A DNA stretch of 64,000 nt from Phycisphaerae bacterium (lineage in GTDB: Bacteria > Planctomycetota > Phycisphaerae > UBA1845): NCBI GenBank assembly GCA_022072505.1, contig JAJVHU010000018.1:1-64000 (forward strand). The letters are read 5' to 3'. The stretch's first letter is position 1. Each line of letters opens with the position of its first letter. The position numbers and the translations under genes are program-made. Under the pieces are notes generated by a model. The model worked only from the letters and a program-made list of their open reading frames with translations, did no database searches and was not told the DNA's origin. This document shows positions 54,128-64,000 of the stretch, piece by piece.

Positions 54128-54180
54128 CCCCCGTCCCCGCTACGACCCGGCGGCGCCGCCCGTCACGCCGCGCTCACGCC

Positions 54181-57100
54181 TCAGATCAGCATCGGCTTCT
54201 CGAGGTGAATGTTCATGCACAACCCGCGGATCTCGTTGCACAGCACGTCAAACGACACCGGCGTCCCCGCCTCCAGCGTGTTCGACCCCTTCACCATCGC
54301 CTCGTAAATCTTCGTCCGGCCTTCCACGTCGTCGCTCTTGACCGTCAGAAGCTCCTGAAGAATGTGCGACGCGCCGTACGCCTCCAGACCCCAGACCTCC
54401 ATCTCCCCGAAACGCTGACCGCCCGTCCGCGCCTTGCCCCCCAGCGGCTGCTGCGTGATCAGGCTGTAAGGACCGGTCGAACGCACGTGAATCTTGTCAT
54501 CCACCAGGTGGTGCAGCTTCAGCATGTAAAGGTAGCCCACCGTCACACGCTGATCGAAGTACTCGCCCGTCCGCCCGTCGCGAAGCCGCGTCTTTCCGCC
54601 CATCGGCATCTCGCACAGGCGCAGATCCTCCGCGCCCGCCCGCGCCACGTGCGCCGCGTCCTGCGACATCTGCTGCACATGCGCGTTCGCCTGCCGGATC
54701 AGTTCGTGAATCTCCTCTTCCTTCGCCCCGTCGAACACCGGCGTCACCGCCTGGAACCCCAGCACCTTCGCCGCCCACCCCAGATACGTCTCCAGAATCT
54801 GCCCCACGTTCATGCGCGACGGCACGCCCAGCGGGTTCAGCACGATGTCCACCGGCGTCCCGTCCTCCAGAAACGGCATGTCCTCCTCGGGCATGATCCG
54901 CGCGATCACCCCCTTGTTCCCGTGACGACCGGCCATCTTGTCGCCCACCGACAACGCCCGCTTCGTCGCCACGTAAACCTTGACCATCTCCAGCACGCCC
55001 GTCGGCAGCTCGTCCCCACGCTTCATCTGCGCCGACTTGCGCTCCCGCTCCTCGATGATCTCCTCGATCCGCGACCAGAACCGGTCCACCACCTTGTTCA
55101 GCACCGACTCCCGGATCGACGCCGGTTTCACCCACTTCAGGTCTCGCGTCCGCACCTGGTCCCCGAAGTCCTTCACCTGCTCGAGAATGACGTCCTTCAG
55201 CGGGCTGTGACCGACCTTCTGCCGCGTGTTCGGGTCGATCATCGGACCGTCCATCATCTTCTCGATTTCCTCGCACATCTGGCGGAACAGCGTCACGATC
55301 CGCCCGTCCTGCGACTCCCGGTACGCCGCCACCTCCGCCTCGAGCTGCTTTTTCTCCTCGTCCGACATGTTCATCCGGCGCGAAAAATGCTTCGCCCCGA
55401 TGACCACCCCCTCCTCCCCCGCCGGAAGCTCCAGCGAGTCGTTCTTCACGTCCTCGCCCGCACGACCGAAGATCGCATGCAGCAGCTTCTCCTCCGGCGA
55501 CAACTCGGTCTTGGATTTCGGACTGACCTTGCCGACGAGAATGTCCCCGGGGCCCACCACCGTCCCCGTCCGCACGATGCCGCGCTCGTCCAGGTTCCGC
55601 AGCGCCCGCTCCGACACGTTCGGAATGTCCGCCGTGAACTCCTCCTTGCCCAGCTTCGTCTCGCGCACCTCCACGTCGTACGCGTCGATGTGAATGCTCG
55701 TGAACACGTCCTCGCGCACCAGCTTCTCGCTGATCAGGATCGCGTCCTCGAAGTTGTAGCCGTCGAACGTCATGAACGCGACCAGCACGTTCCGCCCCAG
55801 CGACAGCTCGCCGTTGTACGTCGCCGGACCGTCCGCGATGATCTCGCCCGCCTTCACCTTCTGACCGGGCTTCACCAGCGGACGCTGGTTCAGGCACGTC
55901 CGCTCATTCAGCCCGCGGTACTTCCGCATCACGTACTCGTCCGTGTCGTTCAGCACGATCCGCGCCGCGTCGACGTACGTCACCGTCCCGGAGTAGCGCG
56001 CCTGCACGACCATCCCGCTGTTGATCGGCACCACCTTCTCCATCCCCGTCGCCACCACCGGGGGGTCGGTCTGAAGCAGCGGAACCGCCTGACGCTGCAT
56101 GTTCGACCCCATCAGCGCCCGGTTCGCGTCGTCGTGCTCCAGAAACGGAATCAACGCCGCCGACACCCCCACCGTCTGCTTCGGCGAGATGTCCAGGTAG
56201 TCCACCTGCTTGCTCTCAACCTGCGCCAGCTCGCCGTAAGCACGAGCGATCACCGCCCCTTGCTGCAACCGCCGCTTCTGCGGATCCAACGCCTCCGGCG
56301 GCGCCAGCACCAGGCGCATCTCCTCGTCCGCCCGAAGGTAGCTCGCCTTCTCATCCAGCTTCCCGCCCTTGTCCACCTTGATGTAAGGCGTCCGCAGGAA
56401 CCCGTATTCGTCCACGCTGCTGTAGATCGAAAGCGACGCGATCAGACCGATGTTCGTCCCTTCCGGCGTCTCGATCGGGCAGATCCGACCGTAGTGCGAA
56501 ATGTGGACGTCGCGCACCTCGAATCCCGCGCGCTTCCGGTTCAACCCGCCCGGACCCAGCGCCGACAACCGCCGCTCGTGCGTCAACTGCGACAGCGGGT
56601 TCGTCTGATCCACCACCTGCGACAGCTCGCTGCGCCCGAAGAAAAACTCCACCGCCGAACTGATCGACTTGCTGTTGATGAGCTGCGCGATGCGCCCGAT
56701 CTCGTCCGGGTTCTTCAGGCTCATCCGCTCCTGAACCGTCCGGCGCAGCTTCAGGAAACCCTTCCGAAGCTCGTCCGAGCACAACTCGTCCAGCGTCCGC
56801 AGACGACGGTTCCCCAGGTGGTCGATGTCGTCCACCGAATACTGCGGATCCCCCGCCCGAAGGTGCAGCATGTACCGCAGGCACGCCACGTAGTCCTCGA
56901 CCCGCAGCACCATCACCGACTCGTCCGAGTTGATGTCCAGCTTGCGGTTCATCCGGAACCGTCCCACCTTCCCCAGGCGGTAGCGGTTCTCGTCGTAGAA
57001 CTTCTCGTGAAACAGCTTCTTCGCCTTGTCCAGCGCCGGCGGGTTCCCCGGACGAAGCCGCGCGTAAATCTTCAGCAGCGCCTCCTCGTGCGAGTGCGTG

Positions 57101-57966
57101 CTGTCCTCCGCCAGCGTGTTCAGGATGATCGGATCCTGCACCTGCGCGATCACCTCGATCTTCGTCCCCGATCCTCCCTGCTGGATCGCCCCGATCGCGT
57201 CCCCGATCTGGCATCCCGCCTGCACCAGCACGCTCCCCGATCCCGCCTCCGTCACCGGACTGACCACGTACATGTCCGAGGTCAGATCCTTCACCTTCAC
57301 CTGCTTCGTCTGGAAAAACTCCCGGATGATGCTCTCGTCCGTCGAGTACTTCTCCGACATCGCCCGCAGAAACGCCGTCGCCGCGATCTTGCTGCTCTGG
57401 TCGATCCGGACCGCCATCAAGTCCTTCTTCGTGACGTTGACCTCGATCCAGCTCCCCCGCTCCGGAATGATCCGGCAGCCGTGCAGCGCCCGGTCCCCTT
57501 CCGCCTGCTCCTTCACGAAGTCCACGCCCGGACTGCGGTGCAACTGCGACACGATCACGCGCTCGGCGCCGTTGATGATGAACTCCCCGCCGCCCATCAT
57601 GATCGGAAGCTCGCCGACGTAGATCAGATCCTCCAGAACCTCGTCCGAGTCCTTCCGCGTCATCCGCAGGCGGATCCGCAGCGGCTTCCCGTAGGTCAGG
57701 CGCAGCTCCCGGCATTCGTCCGGCGTGTACCGCGGCTTCGCCAGCTCGTAGCACACGTAGTTCAGCGCCACGTTCCCGTCGTAGCTTTCGATCGGGTACA
57801 CTTCGTGGAGCAGGGCTTCCAGCCCCACCCGCGCGCGCGAACGCGGTTCGACGTCTTCCTGAAGGAACGCCGCGTACGACTTCACCTGAATCTGGTTAAG
57901 ACTCGGAATCTCCAGCGCGTCCCCAACCTTGGAGAAACGGCGGACCGGTAGCGACCGGGTAAGCAT
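54181..57966 (-). CDS. rpoB: DNA-directed RNA polymerase subunit beta
   Basis: A 1261-residue beta subunit, mid-sized for bacteria. Conserved blocks: [11 protein letters not shown] (here LHRSPGVDF), the rifampicin region [20 protein letters not shown] then [73 protein letters not shown] ([20 protein letters not shown]), and the C-terminal [20 protein letters not shown]. The resistance-region residues look wild type (Q-D-H-R-S pattern kept as QTN...HERRLS). Its 252-bp upstream gap from rplL holds a strong hairpin and a -10-like TATTAT. Confidence 0.98.
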   Translation of the reverse strand: MLTRSLPVRRFSKVGDALEIPSLNQIQVKSYAAFLQEDVEPRSRARVGLEALLHEVYPIESYDGNVALNYVCYELAKPRYTPDECRELRLTYGKPLRIRLRMTRKDSDEVLEDLIYVGELPIMMGGGEFIINGAERVIVSQLHRSPGVDFVKEQAEGDRALHGCRIIPERGSWIEVNVTKKDLMAVRIDQSSKIAATAFLRAMSEKYSTDESIIREFFQTKQVKVKDLTSDMYVVSPVTEAGSGSVLVQAGCQIGDAIGAIQQGGSGTKIEVIAQVQDPIILNTLAEDSTHSHEEALLKIYARLRPGNPPALDKAKKLFHEKFYDENRYRLGKVGRFRMNRKLDINSDESVMVLRVEDYVACLRYMLHLRAGDPQYSVDDIDHLGNRRLRTLDELCSDELRKGFLKLRRTVQERMSLKNPDEIGRIAQLINSKSISSAVEFFFGRSELSQVVDQTNPLSQLTHERRLSALGPGGLNRKRAGFEVRDVHISHYGRICPIETPEGTNIGLIASLSIYSSVDEYGFLRTPYIKVDKGGKLDEKASYLRADEEMRLVLAPPEALDPQKRRLQQGAVIARAYGELAQVESKQVDYLDISPKQTVGVSAALIPFLEHDDANRALMGSNMQRQAVPLLQTDPPVVATGMEKVVPINSGMVVQARYSGTVTYVDAARIVLNDTDEYVMRKYRGLNERTCLNQRPLVKPGQKVKAGEIIADGPATYNGELSLGRNVLVAFMTFDGYNFEDAILISEKLVREDVFTSIHIDAYDVEVRETKLGKEEFTADIPNVSERALRNLDERGIVRTGTVVGPGDILVGKVSPKSKTELSPEEKLLHAIFGRAGEDVKNDSLELPAGEEGVVIGAKHFSRRMNMSDEEKKQLEAEVAAYRESQDGRIVTLFRQMCEEIEKMMDGPMIDPNTRQKVGHSPLKDVILEQVKDFGDQVRTRDLKWVKPASIRESVLNKVVDRFWSRIEEIIEERERKSAQMKRGDELPTGVLEMVKVYVATKRALSVGDKMAGRHGNKGVIARIMPEEDMPFLEDGTPVDIVLNPLGVPSRMNVGQILETYLGWAAKVLGFQAVTPVFDGAKEEEIHELIRQANAHVQQMSQDAAHVARAGAEDLRLCEMPMGGKTRLRDGRTGEYFDQRVTVGYLYMLKLHHLVDDKIHVRSTGPYSLITQQPLGGKARTGGQRFGEMEVWGLEAYGASHILQELLTVKSDDVEGRTKIYEAMVKGSNTLEAGTPVSFDVLCNEIRGLCMNIHLEKPMLI

Positions 57967-58116
57967 CGTGTAAGATCCCTTCCCTGCTCGAACTCGACCT
58001 GACGATGTCCTAAGGGACGCTCAATCCGCGCTCCGACCTCTGTGACACCGGCGGTCCCTTTCTGCCGCGCCGGTCGTTCCCGTCGGTTGCGGATCGTGTG
58101 CTTCGGGGGACTTCGC

Positions 58117-58157
58117 GCATAATACAGGGAGGAGCCGAGGCGCGCCTCGACCCTCCC
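58117..58157 (-). promoter_or_regulatory. hairpin and TATTAT box in the rplL-rpoB spacer
   Basis: On the minus strand GGGAGG ... CGAGGCGCGCCTCG ... CCTCCC forms a nested hairpin around a perfect 14-bp palindrome, followed by TATTAT (58119-58124). There is no T run. It could be an attenuation or RNase III processing site, as known between rplL and rpoB in enterobacteria, or the TATTAT could be an internal -10 box. This is inference. Confidence 0.35.
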
Positions 58158-58218
58158 GTCGTCTCTTGGCTTCGTTCCGGCGGGGCGATCGACTCGCACC
58201 GCCTCTCCGTCGTTGCGG

Positions 58219-58626
58219 CTACTCCAGCTTCACCGCCCCGCCCGCGGACTCGATCTCCTTCTTGATCTTCTCCGCGTCTTCCTTCGACACGCCTTCCTTC
58301 AGCGGCTTCGGAACACCCTCGACCAGATCCTTCGCTTCCTTCAGACCCAGCCCCGTGATCGCACGCACCGACTTGATCACGTTGATCTTGTTGTCCCCGA
58401 ACCCCGCGAGGATCACATTGAACGAGTCCTTCTCCTCCGCCACGGGCGCCGCCGCGCCCCCCGCAGGCGCCGCCATCATCACCGCCCCACCCCCCGCGGG
58501 CTCGATCCCGTGGACGTCCTTCAGACAATCCACCAGCTCCTGCGCCTGCTTCACCGTCAGACCCACGAGCTTGTCCGCCAGCGACTTGATGTCCGCTGAA
58601 AACTCTTTCGCCGGTGCCTCCGCCAT
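58219..58626 (-). CDS. rplL: 50S ribosomal protein L7/L12
   Basis: A 135-residue L7/L12: N-terminal dimer domain ([20 protein letters not shown]), an Ala/Gly hinge with a methionine pair ([20 protein letters not shown]) and the C-terminal factor-binding domain ([40 protein letters not shown]). It recruits translational GTPases. It follows rplJ by 119 bp. Confidence 0.97.
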   Translation of the reverse strand: MAEAPAKEFSADIKSLADKLVGLTVKQAQELVDCLKDVHGIEPAGGGAVMMAAPAGGAAAPVAEEKDSFNVILAGFGDNKINVIKSVRAITGLGLKEAKDLVEGVPKPLKEGVSKEDAEKIKKEIESAGGAVKLE

Positions 58627-58745
58627 GTTGTCCGATGCCCCCTTCTTGCTAACCCACCACGGGATCCGGACGGCGCCCGCAACACGCGAGTCGTTTCATC
58701 CCCCGAGGGGGACCAGCCGGAACACCCGATGTTTTCCCGATGTCG

Positions 58746-59288
58746 TCAGGCCGCCGCCGGTTCCGAAGCGCCCGAACTGTCCGCCTTGTCCGCCAGCGCC
58801 TTCACGCAGCCCGCGATCCGACCGCCCGCCCCACGCAGGCATCCGCTGATCGCCCGCCCCGGCGACGAAATCAGCATCGCCACTTCGCCCAGAATTTCAC
58901 GCTTCCCACGAAGCTTCGATATCTCATCGACCGTCAGCAGCGCCGGGTCGCCGTCGCAGATCCCTTGCTTCAGCTCCAGCTTGACGTAGGTCTTCTTCGC
59001 CTCGACCAGCGCCCGCGCCATGTCGATGATCGACTCGCCCCCCGTCACCAGCGCGCAGGGACCGTCGAACCCCGCGGCCAGAGGCGCCAGACGCGTCCCC
59101 TCGAACGCGCGCCTCGCAAGACTGTTCTTCACCACCTGAACCTCGATCCGCTTCTTGCGAAGCTCCCGTCGAAGGTGCGTCACGTCGTTGACGTTCAGCC
59201 GCGTGACATCGACGAGGCACGCATCCGCCAGCGATCCGTAGCGCTTCCCGTATTCCTGCGTTACCGCGTCTTTGACGACTTTGCTCAT
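58746..59288 (-). CDS. rplJ: 50S ribosomal protein L10
   Basis: A 180-residue L10 that anchors L7/L12 to the ribosome. N-terminal RNA-binding domain: SLADACLVDVTRLNVNDVTH, LRRELRKKRIEVQVVKNSLA, RRAFEGTRLAPL. The C-terminal helix that binds L12 is Ala-rich (GGRIAGCVKALADKADSSGA). The sequence begins VVKDAVTQEYGKRY, slightly atypical. In many bacteria this gene is controlled by an L10-binding leader; a 220-bp spacer precedes it here. Confidence 0.93.
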   Translation of the reverse strand: MSKVVKDAVTQEYGKRYGSLADACLVDVTRLNVNDVTHLRRELRKKRIEVQVVKNSLARRAFEGTRLAPLAAGFDGPCALVTGGESIIDMARALVEAKKTYVKLELKQGICDGDPALLTVDEISKLRGKREILGEVAMLISSPGRAISGCLRGAGGRIAGCVKALADKADSSGASEPAAA

Positions 59289-59508
59289 CCCCTTCGCCTC
59301 TCATTCCGAAACGCGCCGGCCTCAACCGCGCCGGCCTCAACCGCGCCATCGACCCTTCACCACCGCGATCCAGCCTCTATCTCACCCCGGGAAAACGCCT
59401 CACGAATCTCAAATCTCAAATCTGAACTCTCAAATCTCGAATCCGGACGCCTCGCACGATTGCGCAAAACCTGAGACGGCGAGGCTGGGCCGACCCGATG
59501 CGCCCCCG
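59289..59508 (-). other. 220-bp rplA-rplJ spacer with simple repeats
   Basis: This is the usual position of an L10-binding leader RNA, but no matching fold was recognised by eye. It holds two tandem units of CGCCGGCCTCAACCG (59316-59345) and a run of CTCAAAT-type heptamers (about 59405-59440). Confidence 0.55.
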
Positions 59509-60243
59509 CTACGCCCCGACGTTCAGCACCACCGACGGCGTGTTCACCCCCGCCAGACAGACCTTCTTGAAAAACTGACCTTTCGCCGTCGCCGGCTTCG
59601 AGCGGCTGATGTGCGCGACCACCGCCTCGATGTTCGCCTTCAGATCCGCCACGCTGAAGCTCGCTTTGCCCACCGGTACGTGAACGTTCCCCCCGGCGTC
59701 ATTGCGGAACTCGATCCGCCCCGCCGCGAACTCCTTCACCGCCGTCGCCACGTCCGGCGTCACCGTCCCTGCTTTCGGCGTCGGCATCAGCCCGTGCGGC
59801 CCGAGCACGCGACCCAGCTTGCCCACCTTCCCCATCAGCGACGGATGCGCCACCGCCACGTCGAACTCGAACCAGTTCTCTTTCTGAATCTTGTCGATCA
59901 ACTCGTCGCCGCCCGCCTCGATCGCCCCAGCCGCCTTCGCCTGCGCCGCCGCGTCGCCCTCGCAGAACGCGATCACCCGCCGGGTCTTGCCGATCCCCTT
60001 CGGCAGCGAGATCGCCCCGCGCAACATCTGGTCCGCCTGTTTCGGGTCGATCCCCAGGTGCATCACCAGTTGCAACGTCTGATCCACGCCCTTGCGCTTG
60101 CGCCCGTTCTTGTACGTCCGGTCCGATCGCACCGCCGCCATCGACTTCACCGCCGAAATCCCGGCGTCGACGTCCACCGGCTTCAGCGCGTCCCCGCCCC
60201 GGATCTCCAGACGCTTCTTGTACGCCACCGTTTGTCTTGCCAT
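59509..60243 (-). CDS. rplA: 50S ribosomal protein L1
   Basis: A 244-residue L1 from the ATG at 60243, 17 bp after rplK. Conserved parts are FDVAVAHPSLMGKVGKLGRV, LGPHGLMPTPKAGTVTPDVA and GRIEFRNDAGGNVHVPVGKA. It forms the L1 stalk and usually represses its own rplK-rplA mRNA. A TTG at 60264 would overlap the rplK stop and is less likely. Confidence 0.96.
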   Translation of the reverse strand: MARQTVAYKKRLEIRGGDALKPVDVDAGISAVKSMAAVRSDRTYKNGRKRKGVDQTLQLVMHLGIDPKQADQMLRGAISLPKGIGKTRRVIAFCEGDAAAQAKAAGAIEAGGDELIDKIQKENWFEFDVAVAHPSLMGKVGKLGRVLGPHGLMPTPKAGTVTPDVATAVKEFAAGRIEFRNDAGGNVHVPVGKASFSVADLKANIEAVVAHISRSKPATAKGQFFKKVCLAGVNTPSVVLNVGA

Positions 60244-60260
60244 GCTCGTCCGCCCGTCCG

Positions 60261-60692
60261 TCAATCCGCGATCTCAACCCCCATCGACCGCGCCGTCCCC
60301 GCCACGATCCGCTCCGCCGACTCCATCTTCGTGCAGTTCAGGTCGGGCAGCTTCCGCTGCGCGATCTCCCGAAGCTGCGCCCGCGTGATCGTCCCGATCT
60401 TCTGCTTGTTCGGCGTCCCGCTGCCCTTCTCAGCCTTCAACGCGTCCTTCAGCAGCACCGACGCCGGAGGGCTTTTCACCTTGAACGTGAACGACTTGTC
60501 CGAATACACCGACAACTCGACCGTCACCCGCATCCCGTTCAGGTTCCCCGTCGCCGCGTTGAACTGCTGGACGAACTGCCCGATGTTCACCCCGTGCTGA
60601 CCCAGCGCAGGTCCGATCGGCGGCGCGGGCGTCGCCTGACCCCCGGGCGCCTGAAGCTTGATGACCGCCACGACCTCTTTCTTCTTCGCCAC
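60261..60692 (-). CDS. rplK: 50S ribosomal protein L11
   Basis: A 143-residue L11: [60 protein letters not shown] and [17 protein letters not shown]. The proline-rich N-terminal region that contacts stringent-response factors and thiopeptides is intact. It precedes rplA in the usual order. Confidence 0.97.
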   Translation of the reverse strand: MAKKKEVVAVIKLQAPGGQATPAPPIGPALGQHGVNIGQFVQQFNAATGNLNGMRVTVELSVYSDKSFTFKVKSPPASVLLKDALKAEKGSGTPNKQKIGTITRAQLREIAQRKLPDLNCTKMESAERIVAGTARSMGVEIAD

Positions 60693-60761
60693 GTCAGCCT
60701 TCCCTTCACCCCGCCGTCAAACCCGAACGAGCGCCCGCGACCTCAAATCCCGAATCCCGAC

Positions 60762-61364
60762 TCACTCCTTCACCTGCTCCGCCGCCGCTCGTTCCAACTG
60801 CCAGTATTCGACATCCAGTTGCGTCGCCCGCCCGAACACCGTCACCACCACCGTCACCAGCCCCCGACGCTCGTCCATCGAGTCCACTTCGCCCTCGTAG
60901 CCCTCGAAAGGCCCCTCCGTGATCTTGACCTGGTCGCCCTTCTGGAACTGCACCGCCGCCAGCGCCGACTCATCCGGCTTCTCACACGCCGACAGCATCG
61001 CCCCCACCTCGTGATCCGGCATCGGCTTCGGCTTGTTGTTCGCCCCGATGAAGTCCCCGACCCCCGTCGTCTCCTTCACCGTGAACCACACCTGCTCGTT
61101 CATCGACCCGTCCGGTTCGCACGCCATCTCAACGAACACGTACCCCGGATACAGCTTCCGCTCGATGAACTTCAACGCCCCGCCCTTGAACTTCTTCTCC
61201 TTCAACGTCGGAACCAGCACCCGGCCCACGCGAGACTCAAGACCCTCGATCTTGATCTTCCGGGTCAGCGCCTCGCAAACCTGATCCTCCTTGTTCGACG
61301 CCACCCGCAGCACGTACCACCGCATCCCGGGGCGCGTCGGTTCGCTCGACAGTTGCTCGGTCAT
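60762..61364 (-). CDS. nusG: transcription termination/antitermination protein NusG
   Basis: A 200-residue NusG. The ATG at 61364 overlaps the secE stop (ATGA), which fixes the start. NGN domain: MRWYVLRVASNKEDQVCEAL, IERKLYPGYVFVEMACEPDG and VGDFIGANNKPKPMPDHEVG. KOW domain: FQKGDQVKITEGPFEGYEGE. It links RNA polymerase with Rho and S10. The insert before the NGN core is a little longer than in E. coli. Confidence 0.96.
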   Translation of the reverse strand: MTEQLSSEPTRPGMRWYVLRVASNKEDQVCEALTRKIKIEGLESRVGRVLVPTLKEKKFKGGALKFIERKLYPGYVFVEMACEPDGSMNEQVWFTVKETTGVGDFIGANNKPKPMPDHEVGAMLSACEKPDESALAAVQFQKGDQVKITEGPFEGYEGEVDSMDERRGLVTVVVTVFGRATQLDVEYWQLERAAAEQVKE

Positions 61365-61948
61365 CCCCCAGGATCTCCCAGTCCCGTGACCCCTTCCTTC
61401 AACACCCCGAACCACTGAAACAGTTGGAAGAAAACAAGGTCCGCAAAACCCATCAGCACGCCGAAAATGATCGTGAACGCGATCACCACCTTCGTCGAGC
61501 CGATCACCTCGCGCCGGCTCGACCAGTTCACTTTCCGCATCTCGTTCTCGGTCGCGATCAGAAAGTCGCTGCTCCCCCGATTCCGGAACGTGAACCACCA
61601 CCCCGTCGCCGCCACCCCCAGCGCCAGCACCATCGGGATCCCGTATACGATCGCCATCGTCCACGGACGGCTCGAATCACGCCAACCCGCCAGCCGGTCG
61701 TAAACAAACGCCGCCAGCCCGTAGGCCATCAGCAGCGCCGCCCCCATCGACGCCCACCGAACCTTCGGACCCTGCTCGGGCTTGTACCGCTCGAAGAAGC
61801 TCACCGCGCCGGAGTCACGGCGACTTCCGCCACCCCCGCCGCCGCTGCCAACTACGTTCCCTCCGCCCGTCGGGGATCGCCCTCCGGGTTCCCTCGCTGA
61901 GGAACCCGCCACCGGGCCCACTCCCGACGTCGTTGTCGCGTTTGCCAT
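61361..61948 (-). CDS. secE: preprotein translocase subunit SecE, long form
   Basis: A 195-residue SecE. The conserved core is at the C-terminus: ATENEMRKVNWSSRREVIGS, TKVVIAFTIIFGVLMGFADL, followed by the last helix region. Ahead of it are two extra membrane helices (WASMGAALLMAYGLAAFVYD and AIVYGIPMVLALGVAATGWW) and a Gly/Ser-rich 40-residue start. Most bacterial SecE proteins are 60-120 residues; the extended form is typical of planctomycetes. It stabilises SecY in the protein-export channel. nusG overlaps its stop. Confidence 0.93.
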   Translation of the reverse strand: MANATTTSGVGPVAGSSAREPGGRSPTGGGNVVGSGGGGGGSRRDSGAVSFFERYKPEQGPKVRWASMGAALLMAYGLAAFVYDRLAGWRDSSRPWTMAIVYGIPMVLALGVAATGWWFTFRNRGSSDFLIATENEMRKVNWSSRREVIGSTKVVIAFTIIFGVLMGFADLVFFQLFQWFGVLKEGVTGLGDPGG

Positions 61949-62059
61949 ATTCCGCTCGTTTCAACCCGCCCCGTCGGTCAAGCCGCGACTTTCCGACGCT
62001 GCCGACTCAGATTCCGGGACAGGTCCGTTCCGCCCCGCCCCTTGCAGCACCCTCATCAT

Positions 62060-62132
62060 CAGGAGCAGAGGGACTCGAACCCCCAACCGCCGGTTTTGGA
62101 AACCGGTGCTCTACCAATTGAGCTATGCTCCT
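62060..62132 (-). tRNA. tRNA-Trp (CCA)
   Basis: A 73-base cloverleaf. The acceptor stem AGGAGCA pairs with TGCTCCT, the discriminator is G, the D arm contains AGCTCAATTGGTAGAGC, the anticodon stem-loop is CCGGTTTCCAAAACCGG with CCA, and the T arm has GGTTCGAGTCC. The 3' CCA is not encoded. It sits between rpmG and secE, its common place. Confidence 0.97.
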
Positions 62133-62305
62133 TCTTATCCCAGGAGCACCGGAATCAAGGTCCGGGGGTATCCGGCCTTCAGTCCCCAACTCGCGAAACG
62201 CGCCTGATTCCCGTGCGATCCACCCACGCCGCCGAACGCCGCCGCGTCACCCAAACAGCCGAGACCGCGCGATCGCGGACCTCCCCGAATCCGGAATCCT
62301 GAACC

Positions 62306-62479
62306 CTACTTCCGCTTGATCTTGTGCAGCGTCCGCTTCCGAAGACGCGGGCTGTACTTCATCAGCGTGATCTTCGGCGTCCCGCCCATCACGTTCACCG
62401 TCGTCCGGTAGTTCAGATCCCCGGTCTCGCTGCACTGCAGCCACACCCACTCGCGCTTTTGACCCTTTTTCTTCGCCAT
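62306..62479 (-). CDS. rpmG: 50S ribosomal protein L33
   Basis: A 57-residue L33 from the ATG at 62479: EWVWLQCSETGDLNYRTTVN, then KITLMKYSPRLRKRTLHKIK. AAAGGAG lies upstream. Only one of the zinc-type cysteines is present, so it is the zinc-independent form. It is the first gene after tuf. Confidence 0.93.
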   Translation of the reverse strand: MAKKKGQKREWVWLQCSETGDLNYRTTVNVMGGTPKITLMKYSPRLRKRTLHKIKRK

Positions 62480-62574
62480 CCCCGATACCGCTCCTTTGCC
62501 GAAGGCCGGGCGACGCGCCCCACGCCCGCCGAACACGCCTTCAACCGGTCAAAAACGCCGACGCGCCGTCACGA

Positions 62575-63780
<1,206 letters not shown>

Positions 63781-63908
63781 ACTGAGACTGCTCCTCCACT
63801 CGTAAGGACTTTCTACGTCCGGACATTAATTCGTCTATGACCCGCGCCGTCCGCGCGCCGCCTGGACGCCGCGACCGTTCCGTTTCCGTCCCCCGCGCCG
63901 CATCACCA

Positions 63909-63981
63909 AGCTGCTGACGGGGATCGAACCCGTGACCTCGTCCTTACCAAGGACGCACTCTACCAGCTGAGCTACAGCAGC
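63909..63981 (-). tRNA. tRNA-Thr (GGT)
   Basis: A 73-base cloverleaf. The acceptor stem GCTGCTG pairs with CAGCAGC, the D arm contains AGCTCAGCTGGTAGAGT, the anticodon stem-loop is CGTCCTTGGTAAGGACG with GGT, and the T arm has GGGTTCGATCCCC. CCA is not encoded. It lies 128 bp upstream of tuf, the classical position. Confidence 0.97.
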
Positions 63982-64000
63982 GCGCTATCGCCGCAGACTC

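Overview
The window is a GC-rich bacterial chromosome segment. Several marks point to Planctomycetota, most likely a Phycisphaerae-like or uncultured relative: a planctomycete-type EF-G, a SecE with extra membrane helices, a TIGR04138/Minf_1886 protein, pseudopilin and STN-domain paralogues of the kind common in that phylum, and many palindromic intergenic repeats. This assignment is an inference from gene content; no rRNA is present.

Layout. 1-3.4 kb (minus strand): an aldehyde dehydrogenase (ALDH7-like) followed by a small accessory patch: a deoxyribosyltransferase/TIR-like protein with a winged-helix tail, a DUF433 antitoxin-like gene, a DUF5615 toxin-like gene cut after 20 codons and joined to a second copy of the ALDH 3' end, and the start of an HsdR_N-type nuclease running off the edge. 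3.6-7.3 kb: ECF sigma factor, its zinc anti-sigma factor, and two tandem STN-like paralogues that share a nearly identical 389-bp block. 7.4-19 kb: secreted or surface enzymes (PhoX-like Tat substrate, GH127-like glycosidase, alpha/beta hydrolase, SGNH hydrolase), a lone topoisomerase VI A subunit, and a FlgI-domain lipoprotein with HEAT-like repeats. 19-31.7 kb: two TatA proteins, TIGR04138 protein, PSP1/RicT-like protein, SLC13 transporter, PEGA lipoprotein, ClpC, a class III aminotransferase, a double-thioredoxin protein and RecO. 31.8-34.1 kb: groES-groEL. 34.2-44 kb: membrane glycan genes (O-antigen ligase-like with TPR tail, two GT39-like transferases, a TMTC-like TPR protein) and a pseudopilin.

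44-64 kb is the translation/transcription supercluster, almost all on the minus strand. In transcription order it reads tRNA-Thr, tuf, rpmG, tRNA-Trp, secE, nusG, rplK, rplA, rplJ, rplL, rpoB, a GNAT acetyltransferase, rpoC, rpsL, bioY, rpsG, then a terminator and a separately placed fusA. The order is classical except for three interlopers: the GNAT gene between rpoB and rpoC, bioY between rpsL and rpsG, and a small plus-strand gene between rpsG and fusA.

Spacers carry an unusual amount of repetitive DNA: an 81-bp MITE-like element with terminal inverted repeats (two full and several partial copies), palindromic REP-like units (one set inserted in frame inside the ALDH gene), a second dispersed family, and minisatellites in the str cluster. 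The strongest candidates for something new are the left-edge accessory patch with its duplicated ALDH tail, the orphan Top6A, the GNAT gene inside rpoBC, and the 81-bp element.
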